Part shown: positions 9,017 through 15,070 of the stretch, piece after piece
Numbering within the stretch: position 1 is the first letter of the stretch
Layout: every line of letters starts with the position of its first letter
Assembly: GCA_964637845.1 (NCBI GenBank)
Contig: CAZWXI010000045.1
Coordinates: forward strand, 1 to 23,925
Direction of reading: 5' to 3'
Origin: PGYU01 sp964637845
GTDB taxonomy: Bacteria; Bacteroidota; Ignavibacteria; Kapaibacteriales; UBA2268
DNA length: 23,925 bases
Program-made: the position numbers and the translations under genes
Notes under the pieces: model-generated
Told to the model about the DNA's origin: nothing
What the model saw: only the letters and a program-made list of their open reading frames with translations
Databases searched by the model: none

Positions 9017-9195
9017 TTGAGGATATAATCACATTTTATAACGGTCTGCCAACTTACGGGAAGTTTGTTATAATTGCTCTGCTGGTAGGAAGCGGATTAT
9101 CCTTTCTCAAAAAACTTATTAAAATAGCGATTTTGCTTGCGGTACTGGCAATTTTGGTGGTCATCTTTTTCAAGATACTTCAATTTCAGCCTTAG
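9013..9195 (+). CDS. 60-residue membrane peptide
   Basis: A short protein, not recognised. Its ATG overlaps the stop of the TonB-like gene (ATGA at 9013-9016), which argues for real, coupled translation. After a polar start (MIEDIITFYNGLPTYG) almost everything is hydrophobic. There are two possible helices, about 17-32 (KFVIIALLVGSGLSFL) and 36-56 (KIAILLAVLAILVVIFFKIL), split by KKLIK. It closes the envelope cluster. It may be a small subunit that stabilises the TonB/SPOR partners, but that is a guess from position alone. Confidence 0.6.
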   Translation: MIEDIITFYNGLPTYGKFVIIALLVGSGLSFLKKLIKIAILLAVLAILVVIFFKILQFQP

Positions 9196-10278
9196 TTACA
9201 TTTTGCTTAAAACTTTGCCGTTGCAATAGAATCTACGGGCACAGGCACACATCAGGCAGGTGTGAGCGGGAATTACTCCTATCAAATCACCGATTCTTAT
9301 ATCTGAGAACTGACTATTTGCTTTCGCCATGGCATGCTCTTGCGTTAATTGTCTGATGTGTGTATCGGTTAGTATTTTTTGAATGCGGTAATCATTATCG
9401 AGGATGGCAAGCATGCCGTAACTTGTATTGCCATATATTGTGACATTGTCCTTGGATAAATGAATAGCTCCCGCACGTAACAGTAGTTCGTCTTCTTTTT
9501 CATATCGTGATATAACTGGTGCCGCCAAGTAAGCCGCAATGTCATCAAGTGTACACGCTCCGAGCGACCATTGCTGCAAATCATAGAATATGAATGCTCC
9601 TGGTCTGATTACATCAATACCCGAAAAATCATCCATCAGCGACATTGCTGGGGTATCTCCAAGAGAAAGTAATAATTTAATGCTATATTTACTCTCAATA
9701 AACTGCTTCATAATCAATAGGTTATGTTTTGAATGATTATGTATTACGGATATATGCAAAGAGCTTTTTGCGGAATAATTCAATCCGTCATGAGCCGACA
9801 TACCTACTAATTCTAAATTATTCGAATTAATTATAAATTCAACTATTCTGAATAATTTGATTTTATCGTTGATGTCAATTCCTGAACGATTATAGCCGTT
9901 GTTAATTTCGAGCCATAATTTTAAATTACCCGTAATGTTTTTTGATAGGAACTGGGCTGATTCAAGATTATCTATAAAAATACTAAAATTAGTTTTTTGC
10001 GTAAGTTCGTTAATTGTAGAAATTTGTCTAATATCAGCGGGGAAAGCGACCGTAATATTTTGTACTCCGGCATCCGCAAAATATTTAGCCATTTCAATCG
10101 AGGACACTGTAAATTCCTCAATTCCAAGCTCTCTATAATAGGGAATAAGTTCGCAACTTTGATGTGTTTTAAGATGAGGCGAAAACACAGCCGAGCTTGC
10201 TTTCGACTTAGAGTGCATTCGGCTTAAATTTGCCTTCATTTTTTCTTCGTCAATCACTACGAATGGTTCTTCGAGCAT
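9196..10278 (-). CDS. PLP enzyme of the D-threonine aldolase / D-serine dehydratase-like family
   Basis: 360 residues, fold type III (alanine-racemase-like barrel). The N-terminal PHLKTHQ carries the PLP-binding Lys37. The C-terminal PAHTC (His339, Cys341) matches the zinc-binding His-x-Cys of the D-serine dehydratase (DSD1) and D-threonine aldolase family. The family cleaves or dehydrates D-3-hydroxy amino acids; the sequence does not decide between D-threonine aldolase, D-serine dehydratase and a related D-amino acid deaminase. An additional Cys-rich tail, CLMCACARRFYC, is unusual. The gene ends exactly where the upstream plus-strand gene ends (stops at 9193-9195 and 9196-9198 abut). It diverges from the aminotransferase gene. 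Family confidence is high, substrate confidence low. Confidence 0.8.
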   Translation of the reverse strand: MLEEPFVVIDEEKMKANLSRMHSKSKASSAVFSPHLKTHQSCELIPYYRELGIEEFTVSSIEMAKYFADAGVQNITVAFPADIRQISTINELTQKTNFSIFIDNLESAQFLSKNITGNLKLWLEINNGYNRSGIDINDKIKLFRIVEFIINSNNLELVGMSAHDGLNYSAKSSLHISVIHNHSKHNLLIMKQFIESKYSIKLLLSLGDTPAMSLMDDFSGIDVIRPGAFIFYDLQQWSLGACTLDDIAAYLAAPVISRYEKEDELLLRAGAIHLSKDNVTIYGNTSYGMLAILDNDYRIQKILTDTHIRQLTQEHAMAKANSQFSDIRIGDLIGVIPAHTCLMCACARRFYCNGKVLSKM

Positions 10279-10307
10279 ATTTTTCCATGTTACTGTTTGT
10301 CAAAATT

Positions 10308-10315
10308 CAAAGATA
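10308..10315 (-). promoter_or_regulatory. Putative -7 element TATCTTTG for the PLP enzyme gene
   Basis: On the minus strand TATCTTTG fits TAnnTTTG fully and lies 30 nt before the ATG at 10278. A TTTG at the -33 position is not seen. For the opposite gene, TAATTTTA (around 10362) is a one-mismatch candidate. Confidence 0.35.
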
Positions 10316-10394
10316 TGAAATTGAACGCTTAAAATCTTGTTCATTTAGCGAAAAAATCTTTAATTTTACATTTTTTGAAATGACATATAGCAAA

Positions 10395-11492
10395 ATGGTA
10401 AAATTCTTAGATCTAAAAAAGCAGTATCTCTCAATAAAAGGCGAAATAGACTACGCAATTTCATCGGTAATTGATGACACCGCATTTATAGGCGGCAAAT
10501 ACGTAAAGCAATTCGAGGAATCCTTTGCAGAATATCTGAGCATCAACTATTGTATCGGCGTTGCCAACGGTACCGATGCTCTTGAAATTGCAATTGAAGC
10601 ACTCGATTTGCCGAAAGGGAGTGAAATCCTTGTTCCCGCAAATTCATTTATAGCATCCTCCGAAGCGGTGACACGTTCGGGGCATAAAGTCCGCTTTTGT
10701 GATATAGGTGCTGATTATAACATTGACTTAGACGACCTGCAGAAACATATCAATAAAAATACATCGGCTATTATGGCGGTGCATCTGTACGGTAATCCGT
10801 GCAATATAGTCGAAATCTCAAAAATTGCATCAAAGAATAATCTTAAATTAATCGAAGATTGTGCTCAAGCACATGGTGCAACATTTGACGGCACCAAAGT
10901 GGGGAATTTCGGTGATATTGCGGCATTCAGTTTCTATCCGGGGAAGAATCTCGGCGCTTATGGCGATGGCGGAGCTGTCGTAACAAAGCATTTCGACTAT
11001 GCCCAGAAAGTACGTATGATTTCCAATCATGGGAGTGCAGTCAAGTTTCATCATGATTTCGAAGGGCGTAATTCACGTCTTGACGGAATCAACGCCGCAA
11101 TTCTCTATTTCAAATTGTATCACCTCGATAAATGGAATGCTATTAGGAATGCCACCGCAGAATATTATATCGAACATCTTGGCGGAATTGATGGGTTAAT
11201 TCTGCCCTCAAATTCACCGAATAAATATCACGTATGGCACCTTTTCGTTGTAAGGACGATGAAAAATCAAGAACTTGCAAAATTCCTGAATGAAAACGAA
11301 ATCCAAACGGGTTATCATTATCCGATTGCTCTACCACGTCTGAAGGCATATGACTATATCACGCAAGACACAAGCTATATGAATGCGGTGAACTGGGCAC
11401 CGCAACTCTTGAGTCTGCCGATGGGCGACCACCTTAACAGCGACCAAGTCGCTTTTGTTTGCGACAAAATCAAAGAATTTTTCGAGAAATAG
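10395..11492 (+). CDS. DegT/DnrJ/EryC1/StrS-family sugar aminotransferase
   Basis: 365 residues from ATG 10395 (MVKFLDLKKQY), the usual family start. ATG 10380 is five codons upstream, and any longer reading would run into the divergent gene. PLP fold type I: GVANGTDAL binds the phosphate, EDCAQAHGA carries Asp155, and SFYPGKNLGAYGDGG carries the Schiff-base Lys184. The enzyme should transfer an amino group to a nucleotide-linked keto-sugar. The sequence is of the FdtB/QdtB/WecE/GnnB kind, for O-antigen, capsule or lipid A sugars. No other sugar genes are adjacent, so the substrate cannot be named. The Gfo/Idh/MocA oxidoreductase at 21158 could be a functional partner, but it is 10 kb away. 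The stop is only 4 bp before repeat copy A, so foreign DNA was inserted right behind this gene. Confidence 0.85.
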   Translation: MVKFLDLKKQYLSIKGEIDYAISSVIDDTAFIGGKYVKQFEESFAEYLSINYCIGVANGTDALEIAIEALDLPKGSEILVPANSFIASSEAVTRSGHKVRFCDIGADYNIDLDDLQKHINKNTSAIMAVHLYGNPCNIVEISKIASKNNLKLIEDCAQAHGATFDGTKVGNFGDIAAFSFYPGKNLGAYGDGGAVVTKHFDYAQKVRMISNHGSAVKFHHDFEGRNSRLDGINAAILYFKLYHLDKWNAIRNATAEYYIEHLGGIDGLILPSNSPNKYHVWHLFVVRTMKNQELAKFLNENEIQTGYHYPIALPRLKAYDYITQDTSYMNAVNWAPQLLSLPMGDHLNSDQVAFVCDKIKEFFEK

Positions 11493-11496
11493 CTAT

Positions 11497-11671
11497 GAAA
11501 TGGTGAAATTAAACTGACTTAGAGGTGACTGTGGAGCTATGACGCTTGCATCATGTATTGTAGTTTATGGTGCTAAATCGCATCTGCCCTAAACCCAGAT
11601 ACCTGAAAAATTTGAAGAAGACAGTCGTATTTTGTAATTTTGTAAACGCGTCTATTGAGAATACATAGACA
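11497..11671. repeat. Direct repeat copy A (antitoxin 3' end plus promoter)
   Basis: About 175 bp, closely similar to 12315-12486 on the same strand. It opens with AAT GGT GAA ATT AAA CTG ACT TAG (NGEIKLT-stop), the last codons of the antitoxin gene, although no antitoxin gene precedes it here. It therefore looks like the scar of a lost or duplicated toxin-antitoxin unit. It then carries a 17-codon frame (11539-11592), a complete promoter (11611-11642) and a small stem GTCTAT...ATAGAC near its end. The offset between copies is 815-818 bp, which is the length of one cassette. Confidence 0.85.
11611..11642 (+). promoter_or_regulatory. Bacteroidetes-type promoter in repeat A, driving the PIN module
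   Basis: TTTG (11611-11614), exactly 20 nt, then TAATTTTG (11635-11642). Both boxes match the known Bacteroidetes consensus (TTTG / N19-21 / TAnnTTTG) without mismatch. It points at the PIN gene, whose ATG is 97 nt further. An AGGAG site at 11671-11675 followed by ATG-TGA at 11680-11685 forms a start-stop minimal frame in the leader. Confidence 0.6.
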
Positions 11672-11739
11672 GGAGAACTATGTGAATTGAGAAAATTATT
11701 CATCATGGGCTTTTGGATTTGCTGAATATCAAAAAAAGA

Positions 11740-12201
11740 ATGAAACAACGAATATACATGGATACATCGGCAATAGGCGGCTACTTTGATGAGGAATTTG
11801 AAGAAGCCACAAAACGATTATTTGAGCGAATTCGAAACAAAGACTTCGACATCTATTTTTCTGAGGTCAATGAGGCTGAATTAATATTAGCTCCTAAACA
11901 TATTCAAGACCTCAAAAAACTGATTCCTCCTGACTGTTATCATTACATCGAATTGAATGAAGAAGCTAAAACGCTTGCCGAGGCATACATAAAAGAAAAC
12001 GCGTTGGCTCAAACCAGTTTAAATGATGCTTATCACATTGCAATTTCATCTGTTTACAGGCTTGATTGTTTAATAAGTTGGAATTTTAAACATATCGTAA
12101 ATTTTGACAAAATAAAACTTTTTAACTCGATAAATTTAAAATTAGGTTATCCGTTAATTGATATAAGGACACCATTAGAGTTTTTTAAAGATGAAAACTA
12201 A
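11740..12201 (+). CDS. PIN-domain toxin (putative RNase)
   Basis: 153 residues from ATG 11740 (MKQRIYMDTSAIGGYFD); a TTG at 11713 in frame would add nine residues. PIN-fold acidic residues are present: Asp8 in YMDTSAI, Glu42 in FSEVNEAE, Asp96 in LNDAYHIAIS, and the SWNFKHIVN segment near 113-121 that often carries the last acidic or polar ligand. PIN toxins are Mg-dependent ribonucleases held in check by a partner. The next gene overlaps its 3' end by 11 bp and encodes a tiny charged protein, the probable antitoxin. Here the toxin comes first, the reverse of VapBC order. The pair lies between two direct repeats. The RNA target is unknown. Confidence 0.85.
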   Translation: MKQRIYMDTSAIGGYFDEEFEEATKRLFERIRNKDFDIYFSEVNEAELILAPKHIQDLKKLIPPDCYHYIELNEEAKTLAEAYIKENALAQTSLNDAYHIAISSVYRLDCLISWNFKHIVNFDKIKLFNSINLKLGYPLIDIRTPLEFFKDEN

Positions 12202-12340
12202 AGAGAAAAAAACGTTCGATACGGTAGCTTTTTTCAGAGCTATAAAAGAAAAATTAGCTGAAAAAATGTCAGGCATGACCCTAGAGCAACAGAAAATATT
12301 CTTGGAAAAAGTAAGAAATGGCGAAATTAAACTGACTTAG
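12191..12340 (+). CDS. Putative 49-residue antitoxin of the PIN module
   Basis: A short gene starting ATG 12191, inside the end of the PIN gene (11-bp overlap), and ending TAG 12340. The product begins MKTKEKKTFDTVAFFRAIKE and continues KLAEKMSGMTLEQQKIFLEK, ending VRNGEIKLT. It is strongly charged and mostly helical. Small proteins with a MTLEEQ...GE(I)K tail recur next to PIN genes of this type, so an antitoxin role is likely, but it carries no recognised DNA-binding fold. Its last 26 bp are duplicated at 11497-11522, which shows that the unit has been copied or deleted. Function is inferred from overlap and context. Confidence 0.7.
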   Translation: MKTKEKKTFDTVAFFRAIKEKLAEKMSGMTLEQQKIFLEKVRNGEIKLT

Positions 12341-12486
12341 AGGTGAGTGTGGAGCTATGACGCTTGCATCATGTATTGTTCGTGGTGCTAAATCGCATCT
12401 GCCCTAAACCCCATATCGAAAAAAATTTGAAGAAGACAGTCGTATTTTGTAGTTTTGTAAACGCGTCTATTGAGAATGCGTAGACA
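12315..12486. repeat. Direct repeat copy B
   Basis: About 172 bp, beginning within the antitoxin 3' end and extending through the downstream spacer. Compared with copy A it has scattered substitutions and two or three tiny length changes. The longest identical blocks surround GACGCTTGCATCATGTATTG and GAAGAAGACAGTCGTATTTT. It keeps the same promoter (12426-12457), a 16-codon frame (12357-12407) and the closing stem GTCTA...TAGAC. In this copy the promoter faces the restriction-modification operon. Confidence 0.85.
12426..12457 (+). promoter_or_regulatory. Bacteroidetes-type promoter in repeat B, facing the R-M operon
   Basis: TTTG (12426-12429), 20 nt, TAGTTTTG (12450-12457), with the same spacing as in copy A. 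No other gene lies between it and the nuclease gene at 12705, so the R-M operon may be transcribed from a promoter supplied by the repeat, with a leader of about 240 nt. Confidence 0.55.
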
Positions 12487-12584
12487 TGTGCGGAAAGGGT
12501 GAATATAGAATTGGCGCAATCATCATATTGCATACTATTTTAGATTGGTTGGGGCAAAAATTAATATATTTTATCGCAATTGTG

Positions 12585-12592
12585 TACATTTG
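12585..12592 (+). promoter_or_regulatory. Second possible -7 element (TACATTTG) before the R-M operon
   Basis: TACATTTG fits TAnnTTTG and lies 112 nt before the nuclease ATG. A further TACATTTG at 12685-12692 is too close to the start to be useful. Neither has a clear -33 TTTG. Otherwise the spacer 12487-12704 shows nothing I can name. Confidence 0.25.
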
Positions 12593-12704
12593 CCCGTTGA
12601 CGGTAATTCTAAAAAGACAGTGCAAAACCGAAACTTTTTTGGATATAACTGACCATAAACGAAACTAAGCTGACGAATAATGATTACATTTGTGGAAACA
12701 TGAT

Positions 12705-13574
12705 ATGGCGACAATGACACTCTGGAACAACGAAACAGAAATTCAATTTTTCACGGAAGCGATTAAAAATTTTGCTTCTCCTGAACAGCTTTTCTATAAT
12801 CTTAAAGACGGTTACTACGCCTATGTTCCAAAAGGGGCTGATGCCGAAGGACAGACACTACAGAGTAGAAATTCGCTTATCGGTCAATTCACAGAAAAAT
12901 GGAGTAAGACACTTTTTGAACCAATTGCGGAAGACTTAGGGCTTTTTGCAATAAATAGCGTTGTTTGCGAAGAGCTTGGGCTAACCCGACAATCAAGTGC
13001 AGACCTTGCCTTTTGCACAAGCAATAAAACTGTTCAGCAGCCCGAAAATATTAAGTTGCTTTTTGAAATTAAAATGAGTGTGGTTTCAAATTATAAGTTT
13101 ACTCACCCAAACAAAATTCAATTTGTTGGTGATTACACACAACACAAAGGCAACCCCGCATTGCTTCGTTCTGACAGTATGCTTAAAGCAATCGGAAAAT
13201 CAATCAATATCAGGGTTTCAGGGATTGCCTCGACAAAAATTCCAATCATCGTAATTGGAAACAGTCCAATCACAGATAATTACATTCAGAAGGTTGACTT
13301 CTTAAAAACTTCGGGAGTAATACAGGGTTTTTGGTCGCTCAATCCGCAGCCGACAACATCCGATTTCGTAAAAGAAACTCCCAGAAAAGGTTTTCAAACC
13401 ATTCAATCGGCAGACAAACTTTTTAACCTCTGCAAAGAAATTGTTGAGACCGATTTGAATTATTTTTCTTCAATGACTTCAAAAGCAAAACTGGGTGAAT
13501 ATATCCGCATCGCAAATAAAGAAGCAACTGACATTGCCAAAGCAGAGAAATTCTTAACTTTAATCTTAAACTGA
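12705..13574 (+). CDS. Putative type II restriction endonuclease (PD-(D/E)xK)
   Basis: 289 residues from ATG 12705 (MATMTLWNNETEIQFF); ATG 12714 and TTG 12690 are alternatives. The catalytic signature is visible as Asp100 in SSADLAF and Glu121-x-Lys123 in LLFEIKMS, with Glu89/90 upstream. This is the PD-(D/E)xK arrangement of type II enzymes. No helicase or translocase motifs are present. The gene heads a tight operon: a small gene starts 1 bp after its stop, and a DNA methyltransferase follows with an ATGA overlap. The recognition sequence cannot be read from the protein. Nuclease identity rests on motif plus neighbour, which together are fairly strong. Confidence 0.75.
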   Translation: MATMTLWNNETEIQFFTEAIKNFASPEQLFYNLKDGYYAYVPKGADAEGQTLQSRNSLIGQFTEKWSKTLFEPIAEDLGLFAINSVVCEELGLTRQSSADLAFCTSNKTVQQPENIKLLFEIKMSVVSNYKFTHPNKIQFVGDYTQHKGNPALLRSDSMLKAIGKSINIRVSGIASTKIPIIVIGNSPITDNYIQKVDFLKTSGVIQGFWSLNPQPTTSDFVKETPRKGFQTIQSADKLFNLCKEIVETDLNYFSSMTSKAKLGEYIRIANKEATDIAKAEKFLTLILN

Positions 13575-13575
13575 T

Positions 13576-13920
13576 ATGAACCAAACGAATGAAATAGAAA
13601 TAAGTAGAGAATTCTTTCCAACTTGGTTTAAGCAAAGAAAGGGAAAATGGATTTGTCCCCTTTGCAACAGACCACATTATAAAGAACTGGGACCTTTCTT
13701 TTATGGCATGACTGCAAATAAGAATGAGGATATAAACAACTCATTACTTTGTGCAGGAGGAACAATATTTTTTTGGGTAAGAGCAAGTGGTTGCTGTAAA
13801 ATATCTCAATCTTTCCCGTATAAGGCTATTAAAAACCGGAAAGTGAACTCTGACAACATTCATCCTGTTTTACAAGAAGTCTTCTCACACCTTCTATCAA
13901 TAAGAAAATTATTGAAATGA
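13576..13920 (+). CDS. Small Cys/His protein between nuclease and methylase
   Basis: 114 residues, not recognised. It starts 1 bp after the nuclease stop and overlaps the methyltransferase ATG by 4 bp, so it belongs to the same operon. Visible features are WICPLCNRPH (Cys27, Cys30, His34), then Cys59 and CC at 73-74, a set that could bind zinc. The middle is aromatic (FFYGM, TIFFWVRASG) and the C-terminus basic. Positions between R and M genes are often taken by controller (C) proteins, but no helix-turn-helix is apparent and C genes usually precede R. It could be a nuclease accessory or specificity subunit, or a repair protein. Confidence 0.6.
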   Translation: MNQTNEIEISREFFPTWFKQRKGKWICPLCNRPHYKELGPFFYGMTANKNEDINNSLLCAGGTIFFWVRASGCCKISQSFPYKAIKNRKVNSDNIHPVLQEVFSHLLSIRKLLK

Positions 13921-14837
13921 AAAAAGGAACAGAAACAAGCACTTTCGGAACGAAGGGCAGAATTAATCACGACAGTTCTAAATTTTACAATACAAAACTG
14001 TATTCGACGCTTGATAAAAAGGAAGTGGAAGGCAGTATTGAGAATGAACTTCCGAAAGAGTTCGTAAATAAATTCATTCTTGGCACAGCAGAGAATATGA
14101 AAGAATTGCCAGATGACTCAATTCATTTAATGATTACTTCACCGCCTTACAATGTTTCAAAAGAATATGACGATGACCTGTCATTAAAAGAGTATTTGCA
14201 GTTACTTGAAAATTCTTTCAGAGAAACATATCGTGTGCTTGTTAATGGTGGTCGTGCTTGTATAAATGTTGCAAACCTGGGACGAAAACCTTATATCCCG
14301 CTTTCTGACTACATTTCAAACATGATGATTGATATTGGTTTTAATATGCGTGGAGAAATCATTTGGAATAAGGCAGCAAGTGCAAGCCCATCAACAGCAT
14401 GGGGAAGTTGGCAAAGTGCAGCAAACCCAATTCTTCGCGACATTCACGAGTATATTTTGGTTTTTTCCAAAGGAGATTACAACAGAATTTCAAAAGGGAA
14501 AAAGAACACAATTACAAAAGAGCAATTTATGGAATGGACAAAATCTATATGGACAATGAATGCTGAAAGTGCAAGACGCATCGGACATCCAGCACCCTTC
14601 CCGGAAGAATTACCTACACGTCTAATTCAACTTTACTCATTCAAAGACGACACCATCCTTGACCCCTTTATGGGCAGCGGAACGACAGCATTGGCCGCGT
14701 TAAAATCAGACAGAAAATTTGTTGGTTACGACATCAACAAGGAATACATTGAACTCGCAGAGAAAAGAATTTCATCGTTACTTAGTCAGACAAAAATGAT
14801 ATTTGAGTTGCACGGACAAGGTGAAGACGAAAAATAA
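13917..14837 (+). CDS. Site-specific DNA methyltransferase, beta class
   Basis: 306 residues. Catalytic motif IV, TSPPYN (74-79), comes before the AdoMet-binding motif I, DPFMGSGTT (249-257). That order defines the beta class of amino-methyltransferases. TSPPY is more often found in N4-cytosine enzymes than in N6-adenine ones, so m4C is the first guess. Motif X, with YDINKEY, follows near 271-277. Target recognition is probably in 90-230. It protects the host from the nuclease encoded two genes upstream. ATG 13917 overlaps the preceding stop (ATGA). Confidence 0.9.
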   Translation: MKKGTETSTFGTKGRINHDSSKFYNTKLYSTLDKKEVEGSIENELPKEFVNKFILGTAENMKELPDDSIHLMITSPPYNVSKEYDDDLSLKEYLQLLENSFRETYRVLVNGGRACINVANLGRKPYIPLSDYISNMMIDIGFNMRGEIIWNKAASASPSTAWGSWQSAANPILRDIHEYILVFSKGDYNRISKGKKNTITKEQFMEWTKSIWTMNAESARRIGHPAPFPEELPTRLIQLYSFKDDTILDPFMGSGTTALAALKSDRKFVGYDINKEYIELAEKRISSLLSQTKMIFELHGQGEDEK

Positions 14838-14846
14838 AGCCCCTTA

Positions 14847-14903
14847 CCCTAACAATGGTTTTGCAGAAATAGTGGGGTCTCTCTGCAAGAGCAACGTTCA
14901 GAG
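14847..14903. repeat. Imperfect hairpin behind the methyltransferase gene
   Basis: The core stem pairs TTTTGCAGA (14859-14867) with TCTGCAAGA (14882-14890) around a 14-nt loop; a weaker outer stem continues to CCCTAAC on one side and GTTCAGAG on the other. It starts 10 bp after the methyltransferase stop. There is no U-tract, so it is not a classical terminator. The long, bulged shape resembles an integron-type attC site, but the 7-mer ends do not fit the attC consensus well. Confidence 0.4.
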
Positions 14904-14973
14904 CATTAAATTATCTTGTACCGGGAGACAGTGCAGGATATAGGAATAGTTAGAACAAAATTTTTATATTTTC

Positions 14974-15020
14974 CTTATATCTGCATTGGATATTTTTCTT
15001 ATATTTGTATTGATTTTTAT
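14974..15020. repeat. AT-rich 24-bp tandem repeat upstream of the CbiX-like gene
   Basis: Two imperfect copies (14974-14997, 14998-15020) begin CTTATATCTGCATTGGATAT and CTTATATTTGTATTGATTTT. The second contains TATATTTG (15000-15007), a full TAnnTTTG match 64 nt before the ATG. It may be a pair of regulator sites over a promoter, or just low-complexity DNA. Confidence 0.4.
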
Positions 15021-15070
15021 ATATTATATAAATAATAATTAATAATTTACTTATTACTAAAAGAATTTTT

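Noticed and set aside
10230..10394. Longer N-terminus for the aminotransferase
   Set aside because: It overlaps the divergent PLP enzyme's start and has no family-like sequence before MVKFLDLKKQY.
12486..12668. 60-codon frame (MCGKGEY...) between repeat B and the nuclease gene
   Set aside because: It starts in the repeat's last base, has no ribosome site, a composition unlike a protein, and covers the likely promoter and leader of the R-M operon.
14859..14890. Rho-independent terminator
   Set aside because: The hairpin has a large loop and no following T-tract.
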